64,000 nt of DNA from Hyaloscypha bicolor E (GCF_002865645.1 NW_020194685.1:3459499-3523498); one strand, 5' to 3'; positions 1 through 11,442 are shown, numbered from the stretch's first letter. The notes: generated from the letters alone by a model not told the origin. Translations and numbers: made by a program.

Positions 1-24
1 CAACGATTTCTGAGGTTTAGCCAT
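1..24 (-). CDS. Possible N-terminal end of a gene leaving the window
   Basis: On the minus strand an ATG at 24-22 opens a frame reading MAKPQKSL up to the window edge, with a purine at -3. Eight codons cannot identify a product. It may be the start of a gene lying to the left, or chance. Confidence 0.15.
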
Positions 25-558
25 GATGTCACCACGGAGAGCGATTTTCATGTGAAGATCTCGCTAAACTCAGGGGCTGGAGTGGGGAAATTCAGGGGCT
101 TGGGTTGGCGTCAAATCTCGAGATGTGCAACGAACTTTTCCAACCTCGAGACTACGATTCCGAGCTAACTACGCATCCATCTTTCCAATAGTGCTAATTC
201 AGAACATTACAAAAGTCTCACACACTCGAATGTTCCAATGCCTGTCCATATTTCTAAATAGCTCGCATGTCTATCAACGTCTAACTTGACAACTCATCCC
301 TAATTGAGGAACTTTTCGTTACCTCCTTCCCAATTGATACGGCATCAATCGCCCAAAGTGACGATACTCCAGGTATAGGAATCAAAAGTTCGATGGCTAT
401 TGTACGGCCCCTCTTAAAATTCTCAAGCATCCTTTTCAATCTCCTCTCCCTTCTCCCCCCCCAGGAGGCGGAATATCTATTGCCATCCCAATGTCTAGAT
501 TCTCGAACTCAAACATACCCACTCCCTGCACACCAAGTAGTTTCATCTCCGCTACCTT
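25..558. other. Intergenic stretch, no gene seen
   Basis: Short open frames occur on both strands, but none shows a recognisable domain or a supported splice structure. A pyrimidine-rich stretch lies around 430-465. Confidence 0.5.
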
Positions 559-1218
559 CTAATCAAACACTACACCTTTCATTTCCATGGTATCAGTAGT
601 CGTCACCATGATGTTCGGCTCTCCATCTGTCCAGATGTCTTTGATTGCTTTACCAAGCAACTGATTAGGACCCTCTACCTCGTCTTCAGGTTTGTTATTG
701 TCGCCGACAGTGGAGCAGAAATAGTCGTCTGAGATATTTAAGAGATGTTTTTCCTCCTCCTCGACTTCCAACTGCGAAACAAGAAGGCGCAAATCAGCCA
801 AGGCTTCCCATTTCTTCCTAATTAAAATGTCCCCTCCAACACCACAAAGCTTTCCAGGACTCCTACATCCACACACAGAGAAGCTTAAATCTATAATCCT
901 ACAAGAGCGACCTTTAATGATGAGGTAATCGCCTCTCCCAGCCTGTGCTGGGGAAAGTGGCTTGACTTCGGAAACCTGAATCTCGTCCATTGCGCAGACC
1001 ATCATTTCGAAACAATGAGAGGTATTGCGCCGATGGAGACAAGGTGCGTCTTCCGGTTGAGGTGCTGTTGCGATTCCTCTGAGGCAAAGCATCCCTCTAG
1101 GGGAGAAGAATGTGGTGGTCTTGATTCGGCACGGCTGGTCGTTGATCGTAACAAAGTCTCTATCTTTTACTTGGTGAGCTCGTCTCGAGAGCGTGATCTT
1201 TATTAGACCCACAAGCAT
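559..1218 (-). CDS. Degenerate eIF5A-like protein with duplicated N-terminal domain and no hypusine lysine
   Basis: The C-terminal half follows eIF5A: GRGDYLIIKGRSCRIIDLS matches the SH3-like N-domain strand before the hypusine loop, and LLNISDDYF...NKPEDEVEGPNQLLGKAI...NIMVTTTDTM follows the OB-fold C-domain. Where eIF5A has S-K-T-G-K-H-G-H-A-K, this protein has S-V-C-G-C-R-S-P-G-K, so the lysine converted to hypusine is a cysteine. An earlier segment (VKDRDFVTINDQPCRI) looks like a second, more diverged copy of the same N-domain and also lacks the loop lysine. Real eIF5A is about 157-168 residues; this is 219 from the ATG at 1218. The frame stays open upstream but offers only TTG at 1260, so the start is uncertain and a 5' exon is possible. 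It cannot do the hypusine-dependent elongation job; role unknown, possibly a decaying paralogue. Confidence 0.62.
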   Translation of the reverse strand: MLVGLIKITLSRRAHQVKDRDFVTINDQPCRIKTTTFFSPRGMLCLRGIATAPQPEDAPCLHRRNTSHCFEMMVCAMDEIQVSEVKPLSPAQAGRGDYLIIKGRSCRIIDLSFSVCGCRSPGKLCGVGGDILIRKKWEALADLRLLVSQLEVEEEEKHLLNISDDYFCSTVGDNNKPEDEVEGPNQLLGKAIKDIWTDGEPNIMVTTTDTMEMKGVVFD

Positions 1219-2202
1219 CAAAGTTTGCTTGTTGGCTTCCAAAATTTCTTCAAGATTCAAATGGCTGCTGTTTATTGATGCTATATTGGGTCCGATAAAC
1301 TTGACGTGATATTGAAGTTCGAAACTGTATGTATCGTTCCGGGCGAGATACGGCTTTGAGAGGGTTGGTAGCCTGGTGACAACTCTTCTTGAGGTGAATA
1401 CTCGTCTTGATAACGGGGAAAGAAGTGAATTGAGAAAGAGTGATTAAGGAGACTTCTAGAAGAATACGGTACACCGATTGAGTTAGTCGGAACAACAATG
1501 TGCAAAAAACGGCACCCCATGGTGTGGGCTCCGCAATTAGGACCCAGTCTAGCTAACCAAACTCAACTCCAGAGTCGATCATTCATTCCCAAATATCTAG
1601 GAACACAACGAAATTCTTTAAAAAATACTAACGAAAACTACAAAAAATGGGTGACATACACGCAAGTTGCTTTCGGTATCAGGATTTCCATGTTGAATAT
1701 CGTGATTCCGCCAAAATAAGCGGATCCTCAACTCGAGGTCATTGTATTCAGCGCAGCGAAACGTTAATTACAGGGTATAACAGTGCATCTTACCTATGCC
1801 ATACTATACTAGATGTAGGTGTATATGCTCAGCCTATTTTCAGCATCGCAAAACTCTGTCGCAGTTCCAGCGCAAACCATGCAGCAGTCCTTGTCAAATG
1901 CAGCTATACTGTATGCTCCCAGTGAACTACTGCCATAGCACTGAATGAAACAAATTAGCTTGTCATCTATGGAGATATTTGCTCGTAGCGTTTACAAGAA
2001 GGAAAATCAATGCGAGAAGAGCATACTTCAGAACCTTCCCACGGTGCCCACGACGCAAAATTCTGGACTATGACTTGTTTTGGCAATTCTTTGGCGTGAC
2101 ACGAGACAAAACATGCGTGGGAGCGAGTAGATAAATGCAGATACAGCAACCTGACAAAGTCTCATTGATATTCTCTTCGGACTTTCACCATCCACACAAA
2201 CT
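1219..2202. other. Intergenic stretch, no gene seen
   Basis: Small open frames at 1250-1925 and 1967-2149 have no recognisable domain and overlap on both strands. This is probably the 5' region of the eIF5A-like gene plus the 3' flank of the DUF1349 gene. Confidence 0.5.
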
Positions 2203-2829
2203 TTATTCCGTAACCTCTAACTCCCATCCCTCAAACTTCACCTCTAATTCCTTCTCGTCCGGCTTTGGACTAGCAGCATAAACCCCGACCCAAGCCTGCA
2301 CATCCGGCTCACTCAAAATCCAGGTAACCTCTCGAATTGGATGTCTCCTCTTCCCATCAATAACATACACCCAAAGGGTATCCGCTTCTGTATCCCGCTC
2401 CATCTCCAGCGTAACCATCTTCCCCTCCTTGATACCCACCTGTAGCAAACTCCAATCCGCCCACCGATCCGCGGCTACAGTACCGACATACGCCTCCTCT
2501 TGATAGAACTCGATTCCGGTCTTGACCCATTTCCTGTCGGTATCTAAGATTATTTTCGGGTCTTGAAGGACGATGGCTAGGCCGCCTTGGTCGTACAGCC
2601 GTGACCAATTGCCGCTTATGGTGACGCGGGCTCGCTTGAAGGCGGATAGTGGGATGGTTTTGTACATAATGGGCGCATTGAACGTCTTCACCTCTGGTGG
2701 ACCAGGTTTGCGCCATACGTCGGTCGGAAAAGAGGTGGTTGGACTCAAGGTGAATGAGGTACGGTCTGACGATGGCGCTGGCTCTGCAGCTTTGAACCGG
2801 GACCATGGAAGGTGGGATGAGGATGCCAT
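2203..2829 (-). CDS. DUF1349 (concanavalin A-like) protein
   Basis: Single-exon gene of 208 residues from the ATG at 2829, which has a purine at -3; the frame extends upstream only with a TTG. The sequence fits the DUF1349 family, a beta-sandwich of the concanavalin A-like lectin/glucanase superfamily. Recognisable stretches are a WRKPGP segment, GGLAIVL, WVKTGIEFYQEEAYVGTVA, a run of hydrophobic strands, and a terminal W-V-G-V-Y-A-ASP followed by FEGWELE. No signal peptide or membrane segment is visible, so it is probably cytosolic. Members are mostly uncharacterised; the fold suggests carbohydrate or protein binding, but no catalytic residues can be assigned. Confidence 0.8.
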   Translation of the reverse strand: MASSSHLPWSRFKAAEPAPSSDRTSFTLSPTTSFPTDVWRKPGPPEVKTFNAPIMYKTIPLSAFKRARVTISGNWSRLYDQGGLAIVLQDPKIILDTDRKWVKTGIEFYQEEAYVGTVAADRWADWSLLQVGIKEGKMVTLEMERDTEADTLWVYVIDGKRRHPIREVTWILSEPDVQAWVGVYAASPKPDEKELEVKFEGWELEVTE

Positions 2830-3498
2830 TGCGGACGTCGGAACGAGGCTTTTAGAAAGCAAGAGATCAACTGTTAGTGATTGAGGAAGTAAGGTGTTCT
2901 GTTTCTTGAAACGTGAGACTCAGCGACTGTAAGACACTGCGTGTGAAGTTGTGGGAGGGAGAGGTTGTTTTATAGGATAGGCGGACCGCCTCAGCCGGCT
3001 GATTTCAAAGTGTGGCGCAGGGCAATTGAGGGGCATTTCGGGGCTCGGGTTCAATACGAGCACCGCTGGCAAAACTGAATTACAAACAATTCTAGCAGCT
3101 CCAACAAATAGAGTTATGACACAGGTGTGGGTGTCATGTAACTTCTCCTCTGGGTAGGGAATGCGGGGTCTGATTATACCAAACTAGAAGCCCAAGGCCA
3201 CTCAGCTTCCTGCGCGTCGGATTGCTAACCCGAGTTTAGTTAGAACCCTTCCCGTAAATGGATTGGTTCTTCTCAGAATTGCCCGTTAAGGAAGGAGAGA
3301 AAACTCCTAGGCATCTTTGAAGAATTGGGATGGTGGATGGAATACTTTTCATCATATTAGTTTGATGTTATGAGTGGAAAATCAGGTACTGAAAGGTAAG
3401 ATTATATCCAGTACCCAGCTCAAATCTTTTCCTACAAAATTGCACCTAAACATGAGGAATCTACATCTTTTCTTGCCTCTACATCTGATAGACTGCTG
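2830..3498. other. Intergenic stretch between two minus-strand genes
   Basis: Contains the promoter of the DUF1349 gene and the 3' flank of the dehydrogenase. No open frame with recognisable content and no repeat was seen. Confidence 0.5.
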
Positions 3499-4627
3499 TT
3501 AGTGACTAGCATTACCGATCTTGTCACTTCGCAGCCAGTCTCCCTGAACAGTGACATGTTAGCATATCTTTACCCTTGCGCATGTAGCCATCGCGGGTTT
3601 ACCTTTGCAAACGCTCTTGCTTGTCGCTTCCACAAATCAGCATTGACTTGCCCCAGCCATTGAGGCAATGTTCTATCAAGACCCTCTTCAATATCAAAAC
3701 CCCTCGCAGCTCCAACATACACAGTCTTTCCATTTATCACGGGATCTGCCGTGACATACTGAGTGAAGACCGCCACGTCATCTGGACTTTGAAGCGGAAT
3801 GTTGTTTTCCGTAAAGAGGCGAGTGTGACCTTCGACCATGGCAGTATCCGTGGCCCAGGGAGCAATGACATTGACACGCGTGTTGCACATCTTCGGTGCA
3901 AGACTCCGAATCGATCGCATCAAACCGAGTATTCCGACTTTGCTCGCAGCATATCCCGGCATGCCGGGTGCTTCTTGAAACGCCGCCGCTGAGGAGATCA
4001 AGGTGAGGAGGCACTTAGATGGAAGCTGTGAGTTGTCACTGCCCGCATGTAAATAGGCAAGAGCGATGCGAGCAAAGTATATACATCCGTTGAGATTGAT
4101 GTCAAGTAAGTCCATTATGAGCTTAGGATACTGTATTTGTAATAAATTAGTATCATGAGAAAATGAAATTGACGAGTTTTGCTAGATGCGTACTTCCTTG
4201 ACTGTCTCCAAGTTGTTTTCAGCTGCAACTATACTTCCAGTTGCTGCCATCTCATTAATCCCGGCGCTATACACTGCCATATCGACACAACCATGCTCTT
4301 TGTATGCTGTGTCAAATAATGCAAGTTGTGCTTGGTAGTCGCGGGCATCGACTCGTGTGAAATTGCACGTTCCATCGCCAGGTGCTAAAGATTCCTGCAA
4401 GTGTTTTTCAAGAGCTCCGCCGCCCTTTTCATCCCGATCACTGAAGAATACATGCGCTCCGCTGTGGAAGAATCTGGAGACAGTTGCCGCTCCAATTCCG
4501 TTCGCGGCACCTGGAAAATGTGAGTAAGGTAATATTTGAATGGGATGGGTTTGATGTTACCTGTGATCACCACAACTTTTCCTTTACATGTTGCCAGCAC
4601 CTTCTCATCGATCAATATCTCTGACAT
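3499..4627 (-). CDS. Short-chain dehydrogenase/reductase (SDR)
   Basis: Four exons are inferred: 4627-4561, 4510-4194, 4130-3603 and 3543-3499, giving 318 residues. Introns are 50, 63 and 59 nt; the last has GTAAAC, a perfect GCTAAC branch and TTCAG. Classical NAD(P)-binding SDR: TGAANGIG at residues 22-29, an acidic patch after the second strand, the inner-strand YSAG motif, SS at 174-175 and the catalytic pair Y188/K192 in GYAASK. The family oxidises or reduces hydroxyl/keto groups; the layout resembles fungal enzymes labelled 15-hydroxyprostaglandin dehydrogenase-like, but the substrate is unknown. If the last intron is not removed, the protein instead ends ten codons downstream (stop at 3570). 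It is transcribed divergently from the CoA-ligase-like gene, so the two may be co-regulated. Confidence 0.88.
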
Positions 4628-5575
4628 ATTTGGTCAATGTTGAATTTGAGTTGTAATGAATTGAACAGAGCTCTGATCCCAAAACTACCAGCTTCTCCCG
4701 GCCAAAAGTTCACCAAAGTTCAAAGGCAAGAAACTGTCAATTTAGCCCTCTGGTACTTCTCCTCCATCGAAGCTATATGCAAATTAATAATTAATTTTAT
4801 GCTTGCATCCACAAGCCGAAAGGAAGCCAATCATGCGGGATCCGGCGATGAGAAGTGCGGGGTAATTCGTGCACGGCACAGCCTTTTCTTCAACCCGGCA
4901 TTTTCAATTATTAAAATCATCCCCAACGTAGGAAGCTCTATGCCGTATCGGCGGATGTGTTTTGTGAGTCCTCAGTAGTCCTCAGCAAAATTCGCATGTT
5001 ATTTAGAACAGCCCTTGAAGATATTGCACCCGGAGCGGGGTTCTGAAGGTGGATGGCCAAATTATCCGAGTTCAACTTGGCTCGCTTGTTCAGGGGTAAC
5101 CCCCAACATTCATTCCGCCTCGAAAGAAAATATGCTCTCTCCCATTCGAGACAAGAGAATTTCCGATGAAAGAGACTAAGAAGATTGTTATGGCTTGACA
5201 TAGGCTCATCACCTTCAACAACATTCACCGATTATAACATACTCCCGGGTCCACCACGGTGGATTGGGTGGCGGGGGTCCTGAGACTTCGACACCACGGG
5301 AAAACGTGTAAAAGTTTCCACGTCCATCGCCCGACATGCGAACTCTTCAACTACTCAGCCAACATTCACATTTCAATTGATCAAGTTTGAGCTTTCCATG
5401 TTAATCTATATTCTGCTTAGGATGGGGTTGTAGGTCGGCACTCGCAATATTGCACACTAGCCTGGTCGGTTCAAAGGGGAAAAGCTAGAAACTCCTGCTC
5501 GAGTCCTCTTAACTTTATTGTTGATCATTTCGCCAACTCTCACTCTCGTCGAGATTTGATTGATCCCTTTGCGCC
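4628..5575. promoter_or_regulatory. Divergent intergenic region between the SDR and CoA-ligase genes
   Basis: About 950 nt separate the two start codons on opposite strands. Pyrimidine-rich DNA precedes the ligase ATG (5500-5575). No specific operator was identified; the small frames inside overlap each other and show no domain. Confidence 0.45.
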
Positions 5576-7439
5576 ATGGTTTTCACTCCTCCCGCAGCGT
5601 TGACGCCGAAGCTTCCAGAAATCCCTGACCTCCCCCTCTGCGATTTCATATTCGATGAGCGTTATGGCAGACATCCGATTGCAAAATCACGGGACCCCTA
5701 CGTTTGTGGTCTCACCGGCAAATCATTCAGTCTTACCGAACAAAAGGATCGAGTTCAGTGTCTAGCAAGAGCACTGGCGCAGGAGATGGGGTGGGAAGTC
5801 AACGGAGGAAGCGAGTCTGATAAAGCGGTTTGTGTGTTTGCTCTCAACACTGTGGGTCTGCTTTCCTCTCTCCATCCAAGTCTAGGGCTAGAACGAGGGA
5901 TAATTGACTGATTCAAGTATCTAGATCGATATTATGACCATAAACTGGGCGATTTTGAGACTGAATGGCGTTTCCTCCCCGGCAAACGCAGTCTATTCTG
6001 CAGAAGAGCTAAACTATCAACTCACCAACAGCCACGCAAAAGCAATTTTCACCGTCACGCCTCTCCTCCCTGTAGCTTTAGCAGCAGCCGCGAAAGCCGG
6101 TATCCCCAGTACCAAGATCTATATCTGCGAAATGGCTGGACACGAACGAATTCCCGAAGAGTTCAAATCACTTACGCAACTGATCCAAGCCGGTCAGAAA
6201 CTACCAGAGTTGGAAGTAATCCGGTGGAGTAGAGGTCAAGCCGCAAACCAAGCAGCATTCCTATGCTATTCCAGCGGAACCTCCGGACTCCCCAAAGGCG
6301 TCATCATCTCACACCGAAATGTCATTGCAAACACCATCCAAGTCTGCATCTCCGAGCGAGAGCCTCGCCTGAAACTAGATCCGAACTATACGCAAGCCGT
6401 GCTCGCACTCTTACCCTTTTCTCACATCTATGGGCTGGTTATCATCGCCCATTGCAGCACTTTTCGTGGAGACGCCGCGGTCGTGCTCCCAAAGTTTGAC
6501 CTCCAGAATTACCTCAAAAGCATTTCCCGGTTTCGAATCAACAGTCTTCTCGTGGTCCCTCCAATCATCATAACAATGGTGAAAAATGAGAAGTTAATGG
6601 GCACCTTCGATCTCAGCAGTGTTCGTTACGTATTCTCTGGCGCCGCTCCGCTGGGACAAGAGACGGCTCGAGAGCTGGCGAAACAGTATCCAACGTGGAC
6701 CATCAGGCAAGGTTATGGCTTGACTAAAACATGTACTGCAATCACCTCAAGCCATCCTGATGACATATGGTTTGGAAGTTCTGGATGCGTTTTGGCTGGC
6801 GTTGAGGTGAAAGTCATTGATGCGGAAGGCAATAAGGTGACTGGGTATGATCAACCCGGAGAGTTACTCGTGAAAAGTCCAAGTGTAGTCATGGGCTATT
6901 TGAATAATGACAAGGCGAATATCGAAACGTTTGTGAACTTGCCCGAAGGAAGATTCATGCGCACTGGCGACGAAGTTATTATCAGGAAGTCGCAGAAGGG
7001 GAATGAACATGTCTGGATCTCGGATCGGTTAAAGGAACTGATCAAAGTTAATGTGAGTTGTTTCATTCTCTTTTTCTACATGCTACATTTTAATAATTTG
7101 ATGTAGGGTCTACAAGTTGCTCCTGCAGAGCTTGAGGCATGTATCCTTGATCATCCAGCAGTCGCCGACTGCGCTGTGATCTCTATTCCAGATGAAAAAT
7201 CTGGGGAAGTCCCCAAAGCGTTCGTAGTCAAATCAGTTTCTTCCAAGAACCAGAGTGATAACACCACCCGAAATGATATCTTGAAGCATGTGGAGCAGCT
7301 AAAGTCAAAACATAAATGGCTGAGAGGCGGCGTTGAGTTCATGGAGGCCATCCCAAAGAGTCCCTCTGGGAAGATCTTAAGGAGAGTCTTGAAAGAGCGG
7401 GAGAAGGCCGAGAGGATGAAGAGTGGAGTCAAATTGTGA
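5576..7439 (+). CDS. 4-coumarate-CoA ligase-like acyl-activating enzyme
   Basis: Exons 5576-5851, 5925-7052 and 7107-7439 join in phase 0 to 578 residues. ANL-superfamily adenylating enzyme: ATP-binding loop CYSSGTSGLPKG at 206-217, TGD at 439-441, the hinge region KELIKVNGLQVAPAELEA, and the C-terminal catalytic lysine K557 in SPSGKILRR. It should activate a carboxylic acid to an acyl-AMP and then the CoA thioester; aromatic versus fatty acid cannot be told from sequence. The usual YG(M/L)TET motif reads YGLTKT at 356-361: the glutamate that normally helps bind Mg-ATP is lysine. The C-terminus is VKL, a weak match to a type 1 peroxisomal signal (SKL/AKL), so peroxisomal location is possible. 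The divergent SDR neighbour could act on the same pathway. Confidence 0.9.
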
Positions 7440-8316
7440 CTTGTATTGTATTATAAAGCATCTCTAATGCCCACTGGCCTCCTTTTGCTCTCTATTCCTG
7501 GGGACAGTTAATTGTGTAAATGTGAATAGTAATAACCCTTCTCAGGTCCCACTGCGAGGTATCTTTTGTAAGCACGTTGCCCACGCCGTAACTCTTATAA
7601 CTACAGAGTATGCGAAGACACATTTGCCTACTCGTACGGAACTGCCTTACTGAAGGGATTTGGGTCTCGTCTAGTACAAAACTGGGTGTGTGGGTAGGAA
7701 ATACCGTGATTGCCGCGTCACGAGGATGCCCGAGCGTAAGGCGGCATTGCCATGGGAATCCCAAGGAGAGCGATGCTCACTTTCTGGCTCAGCGCGAGAT
7801 CGGTTTCCAGGCTTGACTCCGGGGTGAGAGTCCATATATGGTGGCCACGGCTGCTCTGGGGACCGGGATTTTATAGGGTTTACGGGGTTCCAGCTATCAG
7901 ATTAGGGTCAACAGTAAGTCTAAATTCCATATTGTGGTCACTAATCTTGCCCCTGCGGGCAAAGAAGGCAATGATAAACTCTTAGACCTGCGACTTACTA
8001 CCTTTGCCCGCGGGGCAAAAATAACTTTGGCAGACATCTAGGCTCGTAACTCACCTTTGCTCCCAGTGGTAAGAAAAGCACCATCAAAATCTGGTAGAAG
8101 AGTATTAAAATCGAATTGCTGATCATCACTCAGAGTGTAGTCAAAATCATTTAAGCCAAGATACATTAATTATTGATTATTAGTATAATAGAAGTTATTA
8201 TTCGTAGATATTGTGCTAGTGAGCTAGACGAAGTCTCATTGTATGCGAATACGGACCGGAGTGCCGGCGAGTAGTATTGTGAACTACCATGAAGAGTGTA
8301 ATCGACTAGTAATACT
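7440..8316. other. Intergenic stretch between converging genes, with an imperfect inverted repeat
   Basis: This lies between the ends of the converging ligase and membrane-protein genes. Overlapping small frames have no domain. The only structure seen is the inverted repeat at 7947-8018, listed separately. Confidence 0.5.
7947..8018. repeat. Inverted repeat, G+C-rich arms
   Basis: The left arm at 7947-7964 (TTGCCCCTGCGGGCAAAG) is the near-perfect reverse complement of the right arm at 8002-8018, with one extra T in the left arm. Each arm is also a small palindrome. The arms enclose about 37 nt. It could form a cruciform or RNA hairpin between two converging genes, or be a remnant of a small mobile element; no target duplication was seen. 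Confidence 0.5.
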
Positions 8317-10525
8317 TTAGATGCTCGCAATGCCGTACTTAACATTCTTTCGCAACGGTTGAACCTCCCCACGACCACCAAATCCAGCCCGGACAATGCC
8401 ATCAACCTCCCCAGTGCTTTCCGACTCGACACTAACCAGCGCACCAAAGCGAAGCTCCATATCCTTAAGGGCTTTGGGGACATTATTCGAGCCACCAAGA
8501 CATCCAGCAGCAGCTAGCCTGTCCAGATCCTTGTTGCCTCTTGTTGTCATAAGCACTTGGACGAAACCGCCATCTTCCGCAGGTACGCCATTCTGGTAAA
8601 GTGAAATCATGGCAAGCACGAGGATTGGTATTGAAAGGATCAGTAGCAAGCCGTAGGGGATGTAGAAGTTGCGTGGAGTGGCGAAGGTGTATTTGTTTAC
8701 CATTTGAGTTGTACTGATTATGGTGCTGATATTCCAGTAACCGATTTGGTATCCAATGGCAAGTGTCAAGTTGAACAGGGCTTGATTTAGGTGATCCGGG
8801 GTAATGTTGTAGCTTGGGCCAGAGCCGAAATCCACATTATCAAAGTTATAGTTTGGGTTCGTATTGAATTCGGTCATGTCAATCATGGTCTGATTTGGGT
8901 CTAAAAACAGATTAGCTCCGGATATAACATGTTAAAAAAATAGTCACTTACACAGTATGTCTTGGGCGTACGAAAAAACATAGTATGTCAATGCAAATTC
9001 GGCCATAGTTCCATTTGGCAGTGGCAGTAATACGTTTCCTGGAACACCACCATAAAATGGGTAGGAATCAGACATCTCATACATGACAGCTTGCTGACTG
9101 CCACTGAGTACAGTCACTATGCTGTCGAATATGGCGAATAGATTTACTGAACCATACATGGTCCAATTATCATCACCATAAACCTCACCGCCAGTTTCTG
9201 AATTCCGCCAGGTAGTGAAAATATCAGAAATATTCAAAACTTGGTAATTCAGGCTACGTTCGCCATTGACATATTTTGTGTCGAGTTTGTAAGTTGCGCG
9301 CCTAGTGGTACACTCGAATTGATGAAATTCAATAGCAACGTAATTGTCTAACATGCCGATGGGCCGAGTGAAATTTAGCAAGAATAGCTCGGAGTAGGCA
9401 GTGCTATCATTCCATTTAGCAGAAAAAGCATCTGCTCGGCCAGTCCATTCCAGAGTTTCATTGAAAACGGATACGGTGCAGTCGAAGTGCGGGACAACAA
9501 TGTTCTGCGAAAATGCACAGTCCGTACCACACGGCGATGCAGTCGCTGGAATGGCACCAGATAGAAGTGTGGATGTTGCAAGCCGCTGGGTACGTTCATA
9601 CGGAGTCCTGCATAAGTCAGATTAGATTCAACGTATTGAATAGAGTAGCAGAGCTGCCATTATGAAAGAACGATACTTACTCGTAAGTCCAGTCATATCC
9701 TCTAGTAAGATTATCCTCCAACCTGGACCACCCAATTGTATACTCGGCCAAGGATATTTTGCCGACAGTGGGGTTGCCAAACCAGCCTAGAGCGGAATCA
9801 TTTCCCGTATAGTACGCATCGTATGTGGGCACAATGCCAGGGTAATCTGTGGTGAATGGGAAAGGAACAACGATCAGTGCGCCAGGTGGGTAGATGAGAG
9901 CAACCGGTATTGTCCATGCGATAATAGCCAAAAGAAACAGGATAGGTGACGTTTTAAACGCACTGCTAGAAAAGAAAGACAAAGGCCTGTAGCGCAGGGT
10001 ATAAAAACACTCAATGATAGAAACCGATATATGCCTTCTTCGGAATACCGTCCACATGTACTGAGTAAATGCAATTGAGATTAATGCGGTAGCAGAGGCT
10101 CCGACGGCACTGGCGGATAGATGAGAGATTGCAGCGACATAAGTTTGGGGGAACGCTCCATGACCGTTTGCTGGTTTGTGGTCTAGATAGAGGAAGAATC
10201 CAAGGTGGGCGGCTGCGATTACCAGAGCTGTTCCAATGCGTCAGCCTTACTGCTTCAGTTAACGGCCAGATGGATTAAACGTACCAAGACAATAGCAAGT
10301 TATGATCTCTGCCGGCGTTTTCCATCCTACCCCCCAGGACGAAGTTAACGGTTCGCCCGTAGGAACTACCGTCTCAACCGGTACTGGCTTTCTTGGGAGA
10401 GGTTGAGTTATTGGAGAGTACCGAGGAGGCGTCATCCACGAATGTCTAGTTTGTTCATGGCTAAGAGCCTCCTGCTCTTGATGTTGCACTGCGGTATAGG
10501 GACCAGAATATAAATTCGTGGACAT
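8317..10525 (-). CDS. Fungal polytopic membrane protein of unknown function
   Basis: Exons 10525-10285, 10227-9681, 9607-8952 and 8900-8317 (introns 57, 73 and 51 nt) join in frame to 675 residues. The N-terminus is an ~70-residue Pro-rich cytosolic tail. Hydrophobic segments lie at about 72-94, 112-135, 160-185 and 568-590. Between the third and fourth is a large region (about 190-560) with many N-x-S/T sites and several cysteines, as expected for an extracellular domain, and the last ~85 residues are hydrophilic. The segment TYVAAISHLSASAVGASATA followed by FTQYMWTVFRRRHIS is typical of an abundant, uncharacterised fungal family, sometimes carrying the unsupported name formylmethionine deformylase-like. 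I see no catalytic motif and assign no function. Surface sensing or cell-wall association is a guess. Confidence 0.85.
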
Positions 10526-11442
10526 GATTGTTATTGCGAAACTTGAGTGCTACAACAAGTAGACAATTGCGAGACATGCGAAGGTTGAAATCCGATGCTT
10601 GGGCGCTGAACAAATATTCGGCCGCTGGTTGCGCTTATCGCAGTGTTCTAGACGGAATCCCATTATTGGACTGATCTCCACAAAGAGGCAGTCTAGATCA
10701 CGAGATCCTGGCTTCTGCAAAAAGCAACAACATCGCAAAGCAGTGGTATTGGCCACTGAACGCCGAGCTGAGATGTATCCTGCGTGTTGAACCAATGATT
10801 GTGCTTTTCAGGACAAAGATAAGGAGGGGAAGCGTCTCTAGGCACTGCTGTTCTGATGAGTCGAATTCTAGATTTCGGGAGAGTCGCAGTTGAGCCGCAA
10901 TGTTATGGCGACAGACCAGTTGAAGGAGGATCCCACAACGCAGCTTCGTTTATTCTAGGCTTGGCAATAAAGCCACCTCTCTTCGTGCCCAAGATCTCAA
11001 GCGATTGTAATTGCTAGTTCACCTAGACAAGAATCCGAATTCGGTTGGTTGCTGAGACTCCGGCCAACCGCCTTTAAAAAGAACAGCCTAAACAATATTA
11101 TTCAACGAGGTCTACCCTGACTCCGAGATTTAGGCGGAATTCTGCTGGGCGGTGAGATACCAAGAGTCTGGGTCCAAATTTTGTCGGGCGATTTTGCGAC
11201 TGAATTTTTATTCTTTCTACAACTGAGATTAGGAATCATCTTGAGCATCCTAGCTAACCATTGAGAACCCCAAACCCATACCCGATATCCAATGACCCAT
11301 TATTATTGTTGAAGACTGACTACTTTTGACCACTTCGACTTTCCCCATATACCATCTTTGGATCCAGTCTTTTCTGCAACGCCATCTGTGTTTTCTCCGT
11401 GAGTATCTAGACCCCCACAAACTCCCCACAAAATCCGCAGAA
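10526..11442. other. Intergenic stretch
   Basis: Lies between the start of the membrane-protein gene and the stop of the homeobox regulator, both on the minus strand. No gene, repeat or RNA was recognised; the small frames at 10550-10795 mirror each other on both strands. Confidence 0.5.
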
